Shown here piece after piece: positions 49,081 to 58,285 of a DNA stretch of 64,000 nt. A program made the position numbers and the translations under genes. Source of the stretch: Clostridia bacterium UC5.1-1E11 (lineage in GTDB: Bacteria; Bacillota; Clostridia; Oscillospirales; Acutalibacteraceae); the NCBI GenBank assembly GCA_001305115.1, contig BCAA01000011.1, forward strand, positions 1 to 64,000, given 5' to 3'. The notes beneath the pieces are model-generated. The model did not search any database, was not told where the DNA came from, and was given only the letters and a program-made list of their open reading frames with translations. Numbering within the stretch: position 1 is the first letter of the stretch; the number at the start of each line of letters is the position of its first letter.

Positions 49081-51093
49081 ATGAGCGAACAAATCAAAAT
49101 ATGGCTGGTGGGCAATACTGGCCTGCGTAATCCCAATCGAATCCAAGAAGGATTTTCTGTATTTGCCAACTCTGCATTTGTTGGGCATCTTCATGGCCGT
49201 GATAACGAACTTGGATTTATGAATCTGCTTGATGAAAAGGGCATTATTCAAAACGAAGAGGGCAAGGACAGCTCCGGCAGTCATGCTCGTAAATGGCGGT
49301 TGATGTTTGCGAAAAACGGTCTGATTTATCCTCAGGTTCAGAAAAAAGATGGTCGTCAAGAAGATTTAGGCCCACTTGACGATATTACACCTTTTGGCAG
49401 GTCGTTCTTAAAAGCGGACACATATCCAGCAATGCAAGAATGCTTTTTACGGGCGATGAGCGTGGAGCAATTTCCTATGCCGGATGGCGTGCATTACTTC
49501 TCTCCGCTGAGATGGCTCTTGGCAATTATGCTGGAACTTGAAAAGCGGACTGGTTCATCTGAGCTTAGTCGAATCGAATTTGCCCTTTGGGGTCATACCA
49601 CAAATCCCAGCTATAGCTTGGAAGAAGTGGTTGACAACATTCTTGATTTGCGAAAGCGTAGAGCTACAGCTCCGGCGAAGCGCCCGTTTGACAAAAAGGA
49701 GATTGCCAAACGAGGTGAAAATTACGACAAAAAGCCAGATAATTTCTTGGATTACAGCGATATGAATATGAGATACCTCCGCATTTCTGGTGTGCTTCAA
49801 CGCAAAGGCAGAGGTCTAATAATCGTACCCGCAAAGCATGTCTTGGCAGAAAAACTTGCAAAGTCCACCGCAAGCGCAAAACCTCTTATGGAACAGTACA
49901 GACTGCTCTGCGCTGGTGCGCCTCTGCCAACGGACAGTGTGGATGTCGCCAAATCCCTGTTGGATGATCTGGTCAAACAGATGAAAGAGCGCCATATTCT
50001 CTTTGACATCACCGATCTGCCTCTGAATACTCCTGCAGAAATCAATATCGCACGGCAGAGACTTGAAAATATCCTCTCCCAGACAGACGAAATTCAGTAT
50101 GCCAGCGAACAGTGCAACCAGTGGGAAGAAATCAGAGATTATATGACTCTGCTGATAAAGGGCGGCGGAAAGTTAGTCTATGACGAAGATAACGCCATAG
50201 AGGTTCCCAAGGATGAAACTCCCGCCTACCTCGAATGGACACTCTGGCGTGCGGCCTTAGCGATTGATCACATGGTTAATAAGCCGTATGAAGTGCGTGG
50301 ATTCAAACTGGATTCTGACTTTATGCCTGTTTCGGCTGCTGGCGGTGGCAAAGGCGATCTGTATTGCGAATTTAACGATTTTACCATTTTGACAGAGGTT
50401 ACTATGTCCACATCCTCCCGTCAAGAAGCGATGGAGGGGGAGCCTGTCAGACGGCATGTTTCCGATGCTGTTCTGAAATACGATAAGCCTGTATATGGTA
50501 TGTTTATTGCTGTTCGGATAGATACCAACACAGCAGAAACATTTAGACACGGCATTTGGTATGCAAAGGGTGATGTCAAGCAACGACTGGATATTGTGCC
50601 GCTGACACTGGGCCAGTTTCAGAAATACTTTGTGGCAATGTTTGAGGCGGACAAGGCAACTCCAGAAAAGCTCAGAGATTTGATTGTAAAATGCGAATCC
50701 CGGAGAGATGTTTTGGAGGCTCCAGCTTGGAAGCAGTATATTGACTCCACTGTTGCCCAAAAGTCGCTTGAAATCACCAATGGAATTGTTGCCCACAGTG
50801 GCTCCGAAGCACCTCTTGTTCCGGCTGGGGCCATTGTGCGCCATGTAGCATTTGGAGAGGGACAAGTTGTTGCGCTTGAGGCCAATTTTCCTGAATGTCC
50901 TGCCAAAACGGTTGAAGTGCCATATCTGCGATCGTTACCCGATGAGGTGAGTTTCTGCCCTGATGGCAAAAGTCTGCTGCATGATCGGTTTGGTGAGGGT
51001 ACAGTTTATGCGTATGTCATTGTGTTCCAGAAAGTTATTATGAGATTGTCATACCCGGCTGCGTTTACAGACGGCTTACTTTCTATAGAATAA
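49081..51093 (+). CDS. AlwI-family type IIS restriction endonuclease
   Basis: 670 aa from the ATG at 49081 (AGGGGG 9 bases upstream). KIWLVGNTGLRNPNRIQEGF at the N terminus and the C-terminal nuclease block TILTEVTMSTSSRQ (near residue 435), followed by EGEPVRRHV, fit the AlwI/MlyI/N.BstNBI group, which recognise short asymmetric sites and cut outside them. The last ~90 residues add two copies of an H-x-x-FGEG-x-V motif (VRHVAFGEGQVV and LLHDRFGEGTVY), reminiscent of UvrD-type Tudor-like tails and not expected in the core family. Partner methylase is directly upstream. The recognition site is not known; GGATC- or GAGTC-like sites are guesses from the family. Confidence 0.85.
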   Translation: MSEQIKIWLVGNTGLRNPNRIQEGFSVFANSAFVGHLHGRDNELGFMNLLDEKGIIQNEEGKDSSGSHARKWRLMFAKNGLIYPQVQKKDGRQEDLGPLDDITPFGRSFLKADTYPAMQECFLRAMSVEQFPMPDGVHYFSPLRWLLAIMLELEKRTGSSELSRIEFALWGHTTNPSYSLEEVVDNILDLRKRRATAPAKRPFDKKEIAKRGENYDKKPDNFLDYSDMNMRYLRISGVLQRKGRGLIIVPAKHVLAEKLAKSTASAKPLMEQYRLLCAGAPLPTDSVDVAKSLLDDLVKQMKERHILFDITDLPLNTPAEINIARQRLENILSQTDEIQYASEQCNQWEEIRDYMTLLIKGGGKLVYDEDNAIEVPKDETPAYLEWTLWRAALAIDHMVNKPYEVRGFKLDSDFMPVSAAGGGKGDLYCEFNDFTILTEVTMSTSSRQEAMEGEPVRRHVSDAVLKYDKPVYGMFIAVRIDTNTAETFRHGIWYAKGDVKQRLDIVPLTLGQFQKYFVAMFEADKATPEKLRDLIVKCESRRDVLEAPAWKQYIDSTVAQKSLEITNGIVAHSGSEAPLVPAGAIVRHVAFGEGQVVALEANFPECPAKTVEVPYLRSLPDEVSFCPDGKSLLHDRFGEGTVYAYVIVFQKVIMRLSYPAAFTDGLLSIE

Positions 51094-51120
51094 GCCGAAG
51101 TTTACCATGCCACTAAAGAA

Positions 51121-51987
51121 ATGAGGCGAAATAATATCAGTACACTTTCATTCATAGAAAAACAAATAATCTGTCGGTTGTTTGGAATATCTGGTGGGTA
51201 TATCTTCAAGTTTTGGAGCGATAGAGGTACTTACAACAAAAATACTACGCATCAACTGATTCTTGACTCTTGCGGTATAGATATTTACAAAGATAAACCA
51301 TATAAAGATTTATCGCAGCAAAAATGTGTAGAGAAAATTTGGAGCGATTGTAACCCACAAATTGTTGCTAAGCTTTTGCGCTCATTGTCTGAATACTTTT
51401 GTTTCGCAATGGGAACTGATTATTGGAGCGATGAAGATAGTTATGACTATCGGCAGGTTGAAGATATAATTAAACGGCTCCAATCAACATCGGAAGTTTC
51501 TTTACCGGCACAAGAATCTACAGATCTAAAACTAATATTAAGTGACATAGAGTCAAATGTCCAAGCAGGAAAGCCTGAATTGGTCATAGATCGGCTCCAT
51601 ACATTTGCGACTAAGTATATACGAGAAATCTGCCAGAAACACGAAATTGCTATTGCTGACGAAAAAGGCGATCATTATTCGCTTGATTCTCTTGTTGCCA
51701 AACTAAAAGGATGGTATGAACGAGAGAATTACTTTGAATCCGAATTTTGTGTGGTAGCAATAAGGAATACCATCAATATCTTCACCAAATACAATGATTT
51801 AAGAAATAGTAAAAGTGCTGCTCATCCTAATCAACTTTTGCAAAAGGCAGAAGCCGAGTATGCGATTAAGGTAATTGCAGACACACTCATGTTTATTGAT
51901 AACATAGAGAAGAGCAAGGCAGTCGAAACAATTCCTTGGGGAAAAGGTGAATTGTTCGTGGACCCGGACAGCGAAGTCCCATTTTAG
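51121..51987 (+). CDS. Abi_C-like abortive-infection family protein
   Basis: 288 aa. The C-terminal half (about 150-275) resembles the Abi_C domain: a helix with YIREICQKHEI, then LDSLVAKLKGW, VAIRNTINIFTKYNDLRNSK and SAAHPN, the last being the usual R-N-x(n)-HG/AH type motif. The N-terminal ~110 residues (IEKQIICRLFGISGGYIFKF, RLFGIS-helical) are not recognised. No membrane helix. It is 27 bases after the endonuclease and is the last gene before the right end of element 1, so it is part of the defence cargo. The Abi_C assignment is moderate; the activity is unknown. Confidence 0.68.
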   Translation: MRRNNISTLSFIEKQIICRLFGISGGYIFKFWSDRGTYNKNTTHQLILDSCGIDIYKDKPYKDLSQQKCVEKIWSDCNPQIVAKLLRSLSEYFCFAMGTDYWSDEDSYDYRQVEDIIKRLQSTSEVSLPAQESTDLKLILSDIESNVQAGKPELVIDRLHTFATKYIREICQKHEIAIADEKGDHYSLDSLVAKLKGWYERENYFESEFCVVAIRNTINIFTKYNDLRNSKSAAHPNQLLQKAEAEYAIKVIADTLMFIDNIEKSKAVETIPWGKGELFVDPDSEVPF

Positions 51988-52090
51988 TGATAAAGGAATA
52001 CTTTGTAGAAATCGGGTTTCATCTGGAAAAGCACCTGAATATATGCTATAATACATCCAAGCCACCCGCACAGCCTTATCAAGAATAATC

Positions 52091-52126
52091 GTTGATAGCA
52101 CCGGGGTGATAGCTTTTTGATAGCAG
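52091..52126 (+). repeat. TTGATAGCA repeats, right end of element 1
   Basis: GTTGATAGCAC, GGTGATAGCTT and TTTGATAGCAG in direct orientation, matching the left-end pair at 40498-40519. Likely integrase arm sites; together they bracket element 1. Confidence 0.6.
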
Positions 52127-52227
52127 AATTTCGGATAGACCATAGGATAAGGATAATCTGTATCAAAATAAATAACACCGAATCAAATCCTCTATACAAA
52201 AAAGTTTAGGAAAGGATTTCATTCGGC

Positions 52228-52239
52228 GAGTGGGAATGA
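52228..52239 (+). other. Candidate attachment site copy 2 (junction of elements 1 and 2)
   Basis: GAGTGGGAATGA, 10 of 12 identical to the guaA-end copy at 40410. An inverted repeat (CCGAATCAAATCCT / AGGATTTCATTCGG, about 52181-52226) lies just before it. Confidence 0.6.
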
Positions 52240-52356
52240 CGCTTGAAACGGCGCAAACCCGCATGAATACAGGCTTTTTTGCCCGTCCACAAGGCTCTTG
52301 ATACTGGATTAATACTATTCGTGTCCCGGTACTCTCAAGAGAATAATCCCAAAAGG

Positions 52357-52422
52357 ACAAGCAAAACCGCCCTGCTGAATTTGTCGTTCAGCAGGGCGGT
52401 TTTGCTTGTCTTATTTGTTTTT
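52357..52422 (-). terminator. Long perfect terminator, left end of element 2
   Basis: A 23-bp perfect stem (ACAAGCAAAACCGCCCTGCTGAA and its complement) with a 7-base loop, flanked by T-rich sequence. It occupies the place of the 40592 hairpin in element 1 and ends the leftward Xre relic. Confidence 0.85.
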
Positions 52423-52860
52423 CCGCCACGGGACATAGTATTGGCTTTCCCTGCCATCATCACAGGTATGGGGCCAGTTGAGTTTCCATTCAAAGTATTC
52501 GTCCCGGGTGATCTCCCCGGCGTACAATTCCTGCTGGCGCAAGAGCCATTCGTGCATGAACTCGTCTAAAAGCCCGTAGTTGAAGTAAATGCCCACAGGA
52601 GGTTGTGCGGGCCAGTCGTAACTGTCGTTATACTGGACAACGGTTTCCTCTTTGATTTTGCCGGGGACACGGACAAGCGGAAACAGGCGGATAGCGCTAG
52701 GACTGTTCTCATCTAGCCAGAAGAATGTCCGCATGAAGTCCTCGGCGGAGCCGGGGATATGGTGTAGAAATTCTGGTGGTCTACCCGCAATCTTGTCTAG
52801 AAACTCCCGTTTGGAGACATGGCATTCGTCTCATACTGCGCAATCCTGTTGTCAGCTCCC
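52411..52860 (-). pseudogene. Xre-type regulator relic of element 2
   Basis: The leftward frame from about 52734 (MRTFFWLDENSPSAIRLFPL) ends in LYAGEITRDEYFEWKLNWP, the same C-terminal pattern as the intact Xre at 40635. Upstream it can be followed through one slip (PKREFLDKIAGRPPEFLHHI) to RIAQYETNA, the HTH recognition region. The N-terminal half of the HTH is absent: the sequence passes directly into the repA relic, so a deletion removed the Xre start, xis, int and mobC. Confidence 0.7.
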
Positions 52861-52957
52861 TTTTCCTCAAAGCCGATAGCAAGCCCCAAGAACGGGATTT
52901 TGAGGAAATGGGCAGATAAGTCGGGCCACTGCCCCGGCTTATCTGCCCACTTTCTCC

Positions 52958-53907
52958 ATGAATGAACTCTACGAAAAGGTCTATCCCGGCAAGCCGCCTG
53001 TGATAGAGGGCCTACTCTATCCGGAGGTGTACCTCTTTGTGGACACTCCCAAGGTGGGTAAGTCCTTCCTCATGGCCCAACTCGGCTATCATGTGAGCAT
53101 GGGCCTCCCCCTGTGGGGGTATGCCGTAAACCGTGGGGCCGTCCTCTATCTGGCTTTAGAGGATGACCACCGCCGGTTGCAAAGCCGTCTTTATCAAGTG
53201 TTCGGGGAAAACAGCGTCGCAACCCCCCACTTCGTATTTACGCCAAGCAGTTAAACTATGGACTAGAAAGGCAACTAAAGAGGTTTATCCGGGAACACCC
53301 GGCTCATTATCATCGACACCCTGCAAAAAATCTGGGAGGCCGGGGCCGAGAAGTACAGTTATACAAGCGATTATGAAGTGATAACCCGTCTGAAACACTT
53401 TGCCGATGGAACGGGGGGCTGCCTCCTGCTGGTACACCATACCCGCAAGCAGCAGGCGACGACAAATTTGATATGATCTCCGGCACCAATGGTCTGATGG
53501 GTGCGGCAGACGGGGCCTTTCTGCTCCAAAAGGAGCGGCGGACGGACAGTGCAGCCAAACTGGACATTTCCGGGCGTGACCTGCAAGACCAGCGCCCTCT
53601 ATCTGAAACGGGACAGGGAGCGGCTTGTGTGGGAGTTGGAGCGGCGGGAAACGGAACTGCACAAGGAGCCGCCCGACCCGGTTTAGAGGCCGTGGCCGTT
53701 CTGGCGACGGTGGAGTGGCCCAAATGGAGTGGTACGGCCGCCGACCTTGCTGTCGCCCTGGAGAGGAAGATGAAAGCCAATGCCTTGGCTATGCGGCTGA
53801 ATGTCCGGGCAGAGCGGCTGTCCTATGAGTACCCTATCCGCTACAAGGACGACCGCACCCACGTTGGGCGGAGTATCTTCCTCACGTTGGAAACGCATTG
53901 GATGTGA
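52958..53907 (+). pseudogene. RepA-like ATPase relic of element 2
   Basis: MNELYEKVYPGKPPVIEGLL matches the region just before Walker A of the intact repA at 43191, and VDTPKVGKSFLMAQL is the Walker A itself. At least three breaks follow (about 53250, 53300, 53460 and 53590); the pieces together cover ALEDDHRR, PAHYHRHPAKNLGG-type shifted sequence, ISGTNGLMGAADGAF and the C-terminal NALAMRLNVRAERLSYEYPI to the stop. The N-terminal ~85 residues are missing. This is genuine decay: deletions are present as well as slips. Confidence 0.78.
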
Positions 53908-53927
53908 CGACTGTGACGGCCGTGACG
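53904..53927 (+). repeat. GTGACG iterons of element 2
   Basis: GTGACG at 53904, 53913 and 53922, 9-base period, overlapping the repA relic's stop exactly as in element 1. The inverted arm is not recognisable. Confidence 0.75.
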
Positions 53928-54289
53928 GGGAACGCGGGGTGAACGTCAAGGGGGCATACCTGCGGGTGGAGATTGCCGCAAGGGCAATACAGTCCGTACC
54001 CCTTGACTTTCCCCCTACGGAGAACACTTGCCGGGTGAGTGGAAAGACTGCTGACCTTTCCCCCCTGCCCAACGGCGAGTGACAAGGTTTAGGCGGGGAC
54101 AGGGTGCTCTTTTCAAAGGCAGCCCTGCTGGGGAGCCGTCCGTAGACGGCGGGGCAAAGCCCCCTATACCACCCCATAGGGCACAAATGCGCTTTTGATG
54201 GCCGATAGGCTGTCAAAAGTGCTTTTGCGTTTACTTTCGCGAAAGTAACACAGGCCCGCCGCTGGCGCGGCGGTAAAAGGAGGGCTTGA
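53928..54289 (+). other. Putative transfer-origin region of element 2
   Basis: No gene. It holds a palindrome TTACTTTCGCGAAAGTAA (54231-54248), a 10-bp hairpin GCGCTTTTGA / TCAAAAGTGC (54189-54222) and GCCGTC-CGTA-GACGGC near 54128-54143. Its position before a relaxase suggests oriT; it is unlike the element 1 oriT. Confidence 0.5.
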
Positions 54290-55393
54290 TTGAAAAGGAC
54301 GATCAGTGCTATGGTGGGACGGGGCTCAGTCAATCCCAACAGCAGGAAACTTTACGCCAAGAATACCGCCCAGGAGTGTTCCCACCTGGATATAACCTAC
54401 TGTGAGGAAAATATCAAGGCAGTGTACCATGAACTCTTTGACGAGGCTTTGGAGCGACACAACGCCAAGCAGATCAGGGCAGACCGCAAGATTGAGGACT
54501 ACTACGAGAAGATACGCTCTGGCAAACAGGAAAAGCCGTTCCATGAGATCATCCTGCAAGTGGGTAACAAGGGCAATATGAGTGCCGACAGCGACGAGAA
54601 GCGGCTTGCGGCGGTGCTGGACGAGTACATGAGGGGCTTTCAGGAGCGCAACCCAAGCCTCCAGGTGTTCTTGGCCTTCCTCCACATGGACGAGTCCATC
54701 CCCCATATGGACATTGACTTTATTCCATTCATTACTGGGAGTAAGCAGGGCTGGACACAAAGGTATCTTTGAAGCAAGCGTTAGCGGTCCGAGGTTTCAA
54801 GGGTGGTACCAGAGAAAACATAGAGTGGAGCCAGTGGGTACGCTCGGAGAAAGAGAGGCTTTCCGTCGTGATGGAGTGCCACGGGATAGAGTGGGGGACA
54901 AAGGCACCCACGACAAGCACCTGTCTGTGCTGGACTAAAAAAGGAGCAAAGGGCGAAAGGGGTTGGCGATCTGGAAACGGTCAAGGTGAAGAAAGAGAGC
55001 CAGATGGAGGAATAGGGGTGGCGGCTGAAAGAATTGGCCCCGGTGGTAAAGAACATGGAATGTCTGGTGGCGGACTTTTCTGTAGACCCGGAGGAAATTT
55101 TACCAGAGGCCGGGACATTGGAAAGTGCCAAGTCTTACCGGGAGAAAAAGGCAAAGTTCCTGCTGGCAAAAATCGTCCAAGAGTTGCGCTCTCTGTACCA
55201 CAAGTACATCGAACTGAAAGGAAAGTTTGACCGGAGACTATGACCGGGTACGGGAGGACAACGCTCGCCTGTCTGAACACTTGATGGAAGTAAAAATGGA
55301 AACAAAGCCCTGCGGCAGATCTCCGCCGACTATGAGCGGATCTTTGGTCCAGAACAGGTAGCGGCGGTGGAGGCCGACAAACAACGGGAATAG
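54290..55393 (+). pseudogene. Relaxase (plasmid recombination enzyme) relic of element 2
   Basis: The first 150 residues read well: KRTISAMVGRGSVNPNSRKL, EDYYEKIRSGKQEKPFHEII and the metal-site region FLAFLHMDESIPHMDIDFIP. The frame then breaks at 54755 (GGCTGG where GGCTTGG is expected) and resumes as LKQALAVRGFKGGTRENIEW. It breaks again near 54895 and several more times before the coiled-coil tail ends at TAG 55391. This relaxase belongs to a different subfamily from the one in element 1. The several breaks and a short deletion make real decay more likely than sequencing error. Confidence 0.75.
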
Positions 55394-55725
55394 GCGGAGA
55401 AAGGCCACAAGCGGTCCCGGAGCTCTCTTGGCCGGGGAGAGCGGTGAAATATAGATTTGTTTACATTGTATGATGATTTCAAAGATGAAAAGTGACCAGT
55501 GCAAGAATAATTTATCAGTGTATGTAGTGACGAAAGTATACTTGACAAAATTATTCGGTTATAGTAAGCTAATTACAATTTGGCGATGTAGCGTATCTAC
55601 ATGAACCGAGCAAAAAGGCTGAACAAACAAATTGCAGATGATGTTACCGCGTACGGTTTCATCGAAAGGCAGTTGTTGTGTTCCCTGTTTTGTCCGGTTC
55701 TTTTTTGTTTTTGGGAGGAGTTTCA
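55394..55725 (+). promoter_or_regulatory. Leader of the GNAT-MATE-GNAT cargo
   Basis: A promoter TTGACA-N17-TAAGCT lies at 55542-55570. The 155-base leader has hairpins ATGTAG-CGTAT-CTACAT (55586-55602) and ACCG-CGTA-CGGT near 55648. Such leaders can carry attenuation control of resistance genes; none is demonstrated here. Confidence 0.5.
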
Positions 55726-56372
55726 ATGAACAAAATTACTTATCGGCCATACGTACCGCAAGATTTCAAAGCTCTCTCTGATATTATTAATATCACATGG
55801 GGACATGAAAAATCTTATAGTCCTACCACTGCAGTCCGGCTATCCAACGCTTATCTGCGGTTATGCCTGATAGAACAAACCTTTACTCAGGTAGCCTTAA
55901 ACAATGGGAAACCCATAGGGATCATTATGGGGAACAGTTTTCACACCCCCCATAAATCCTTGAAGTATCGGTTACAGGCAAGATGGGCTTTATGGATGCT
56001 TTCGCTGACGGCGGAGGGACGCAGAGCATGGCATTTTTTGAGGAGGTGGATCAGATTTATGAAAAGTTGCTGTCCGGGCAGTCACAGGACTATGAAGGGG
56101 AACTATCCTTTTTTGCCATACACCCGCTTTATCGCGGGTTAGGGATCGGTAAGGAATTATACCGCCGCTTCTTCAACTATATGAACAACGAAAACATTCG
56201 GCATTTCTATGTGTTTACAGACACCACTTGCAATTTTGGTTTTTATGAACGCCAGAATATGCTCCGGTGTGGTACGGAAGAAGTAAAATTACAGGTTAAC
56301 AAAAAGCCGGAAAAATTTTTATTTTTTATCTATGAAAATGCGGTGCAGAAGCATAGCGCAGAAAATAAATAA
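55726..56372 (+). CDS. GNAT-family acetyltransferase, one frameshift
   Basis: About 215 aa if restored. The ATG at 55726 follows GGGAGGAG. NKITYRPYVPQDFKALSDII is the N terminus; the frame slips near 55980 (GCAAGATGG, one A short) and continues as MGFMDAFADGGG... to ELSFFAIHPLYRGLGIGKEL, the acetyl-CoA-binding motif A, and FYERQNM. Substrate unknown. It is followed by a MATE-type pump and another GNAT, suggesting a small detoxification or resistance cargo on element 2. Confidence 0.75.
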
Positions 56373-56404
56373 GACAGAAAATATACGAAAATTTGTTATG
56401 GGGT

Positions 56405-57795
56405 GATAAAAAAGCAAATTTAGTTATCCGATCACTTTACATATAAGCGCTTATTATGTTTTGTCATTTCACCGATTTTGATGATTGTATGCGGTTCCTT
56501 GTTATAGTACCGTGGACGGCTTTTTGTATTAATTTTGTTGGTAAAACGCCATTTACCGCACTCAATCTGATGATGCCTGTCATAATGGCAATCGGCACGC
56601 TTGGTTTTATGATTGGAACAGGCGGAAGTACCGTCGCTTCGATTAATTTAGGAGAGAAAAATCCTGAACGGACGAACCAGTATTTTTCTTTTCTGCTCTA
56701 TGTTGCGGCGGGAGCCGGTATTGTATTATCGTTCCTCGGCTTTCTTTTTTGTACGGTCCATTTCGATTTTCAGGGGGGCAGATCATGAACTGTTAAAGGA
56801 TTGTATCTTAAATATGGACGGATTTTGTTCATTGGGCAGACGGTGTTTATTTTGCAGAATGTTTTTCAAAGCCTTCTGATCACAGCGGAAAAACCTGTGC
56901 TCAGTTTGAAAATTTCGGTTGCCGCCGGTCTTACCAATGTTATATTCGACTTTCTCTTTATCATTGTTTTTCACTGGGGATTGTCCGGCGAGGCGGTTGC
57001 TACCGTAATGGGGCAGTTTGTTGGCGGTATCCTTCCGCTCATTTACTTTTTAAGATCCAATACCAGCCTGCTTTGGTTGACGAAAACCGCTTTTTATGGG
57101 AAAACGCTTCTCCAAACCTGCATAAACGGTTCATCTGAAATGGTGACAAATTTGTCCGCTTCGATTGTCCGTATTCTTTTTAACGTTCAACTTATGCGGA
57201 CTGCCGGAGAAAATGGCGTTGCCGCGTGTGGTAGCATTATGTATGTCAATTTTGTTTTCATGGGGGGATTTGTCGGATATTCGTTAGGGGGCGCCCCGAT
57301 CATCAGTTACCATTTTGGCGCGGAAAACCATGCGGAACTTAAAAACCTGTTTCGCAAAAGTATTGCTCTGATGTGCGGAGCCGGAATCATATTGACTATG
57401 ATTGCTGAATTGCTTGCGGAACCTCGGATCATGATATTTGCAAGTTATGATGTGGAACTGTTCAATACGACCCGCCACGGATTTGTAATATACTCGCTGG
57501 TGTTTCTGCTCATGGGGTTCAATGTATGGGCTTCTGCTTTTTTACAGCGTTGAACAATGGCCTGATTTCTGCGACAATTTCTTCTTTGAGAACGCTTGTA
57601 TTTCAGATTGTCCTGATATTCACACTTCCCGCCTTGTTGGAGATTGATGGAATTTGGCTCTCTGTTGTATTGGTGGAAGTCTTGTCCTTGGTTGTGACAA
57701 TCAGTTTCTCTGTGACAAAGAGGAAAAATATCAATATGCGTAAAACCTTAAAACAAAATTTGAATTTATACAGCAACAGTTTTGAATTTTTATAA
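56405..57795 (+). pseudogene. MATE-family efflux pump, several frameshifts
   Basis: The pieces give most of a MepA-like MATE protein of about 450 aa: NFVGKTPFTALNLMMPVIMA and FMIGTGGSTVASINLGEKNP (N-terminal half); RILFIGQTVFILQNVFQSLL, GLSGEAVATVMGQFVGGI and GYSLGGAPIISYHFGAENHA (middle); and TALNNGLISATISSLRTL (C-terminal). At least four single-base breaks are needed (start region, ~56490, ~56770-56810, ~57541), most in T or A runs. Because identical slips hit essential genes here, it is unclear whether the pump is dead or the sequence is wrong. It would export cationic drugs by Na+ or H+ exchange. Confidence 0.72.
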
Positions 57796-57808
57796 GAGAG
57801 GAAATAAT

Positions 57809-58285
57809 ATGGATTTAAGTGTTCACAAACGATTGCATTTTGAGTTGGTAAATGACGAAAACCGTAAAGAAGTGGAGGGCTTGACTGTCTTTTCTGAACA
57901 GGCTGGTTTTATTGAAAGTGTAAACGAGTGCTTGCAGGAAGCAGACGAATTAGAACTATGGCGGCCTGTTGGTATTTATGATAGCGACACCCTGATTGGC
58001 TTCGCCATGTACGGCTATTTTCCAGAACCAACTCCGGGGCAACTATGGCTGGATCGGCTTCTGATTGATAAAAAATATCAAGGAAAAGGATATGGAAAAC
58101 AGGCGGTATTTTCCCTACTGGACAGACTGCACGCAGAGTATCAAAGCGATACTGTATATCTTAGTGTGTATGAAAACAATCCCCATGCAATCCGGCTTTA
58201 TCAGCAGATCGGCTTTCGCTTCAACGGGAAGTACGATACCAAAGGAGAACATATCATGGAATATCACTTCAAAGAACACATATAA
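57809..58285 (+). CDS. GNAT-family N-acetyltransferase, diamine-acetyltransferase-like
   Basis: 158 aa, intact. LHFELVNDENRKEVEGLTVF and the central PGQLWLDRLLIDKKYQGKGYGKQAV (motif A; Q/RxxGxG/A) are clear, with YENNPHAIRLYQQIGF as motif B. The overall layout is like BltD/spermine-diamine acetyltransferases. GAGAGG is 8 bases before the ATG at 57809, which lies 14 bases after the MATE frame. A polyamine substrate is possible by resemblance only. Confidence 0.88.
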   Translation: MDLSVHKRLHFELVNDENRKEVEGLTVFSEQAGFIESVNECLQEADELELWRPVGIYDSDTLIGFAMYGYFPEPTPGQLWLDRLLIDKKYQGKGYGKQAVFSLLDRLHAEYQSDTVYLSVYENNPHAIRLYQQIGFRFNGKYDTKGEHIMEYHFKEHI

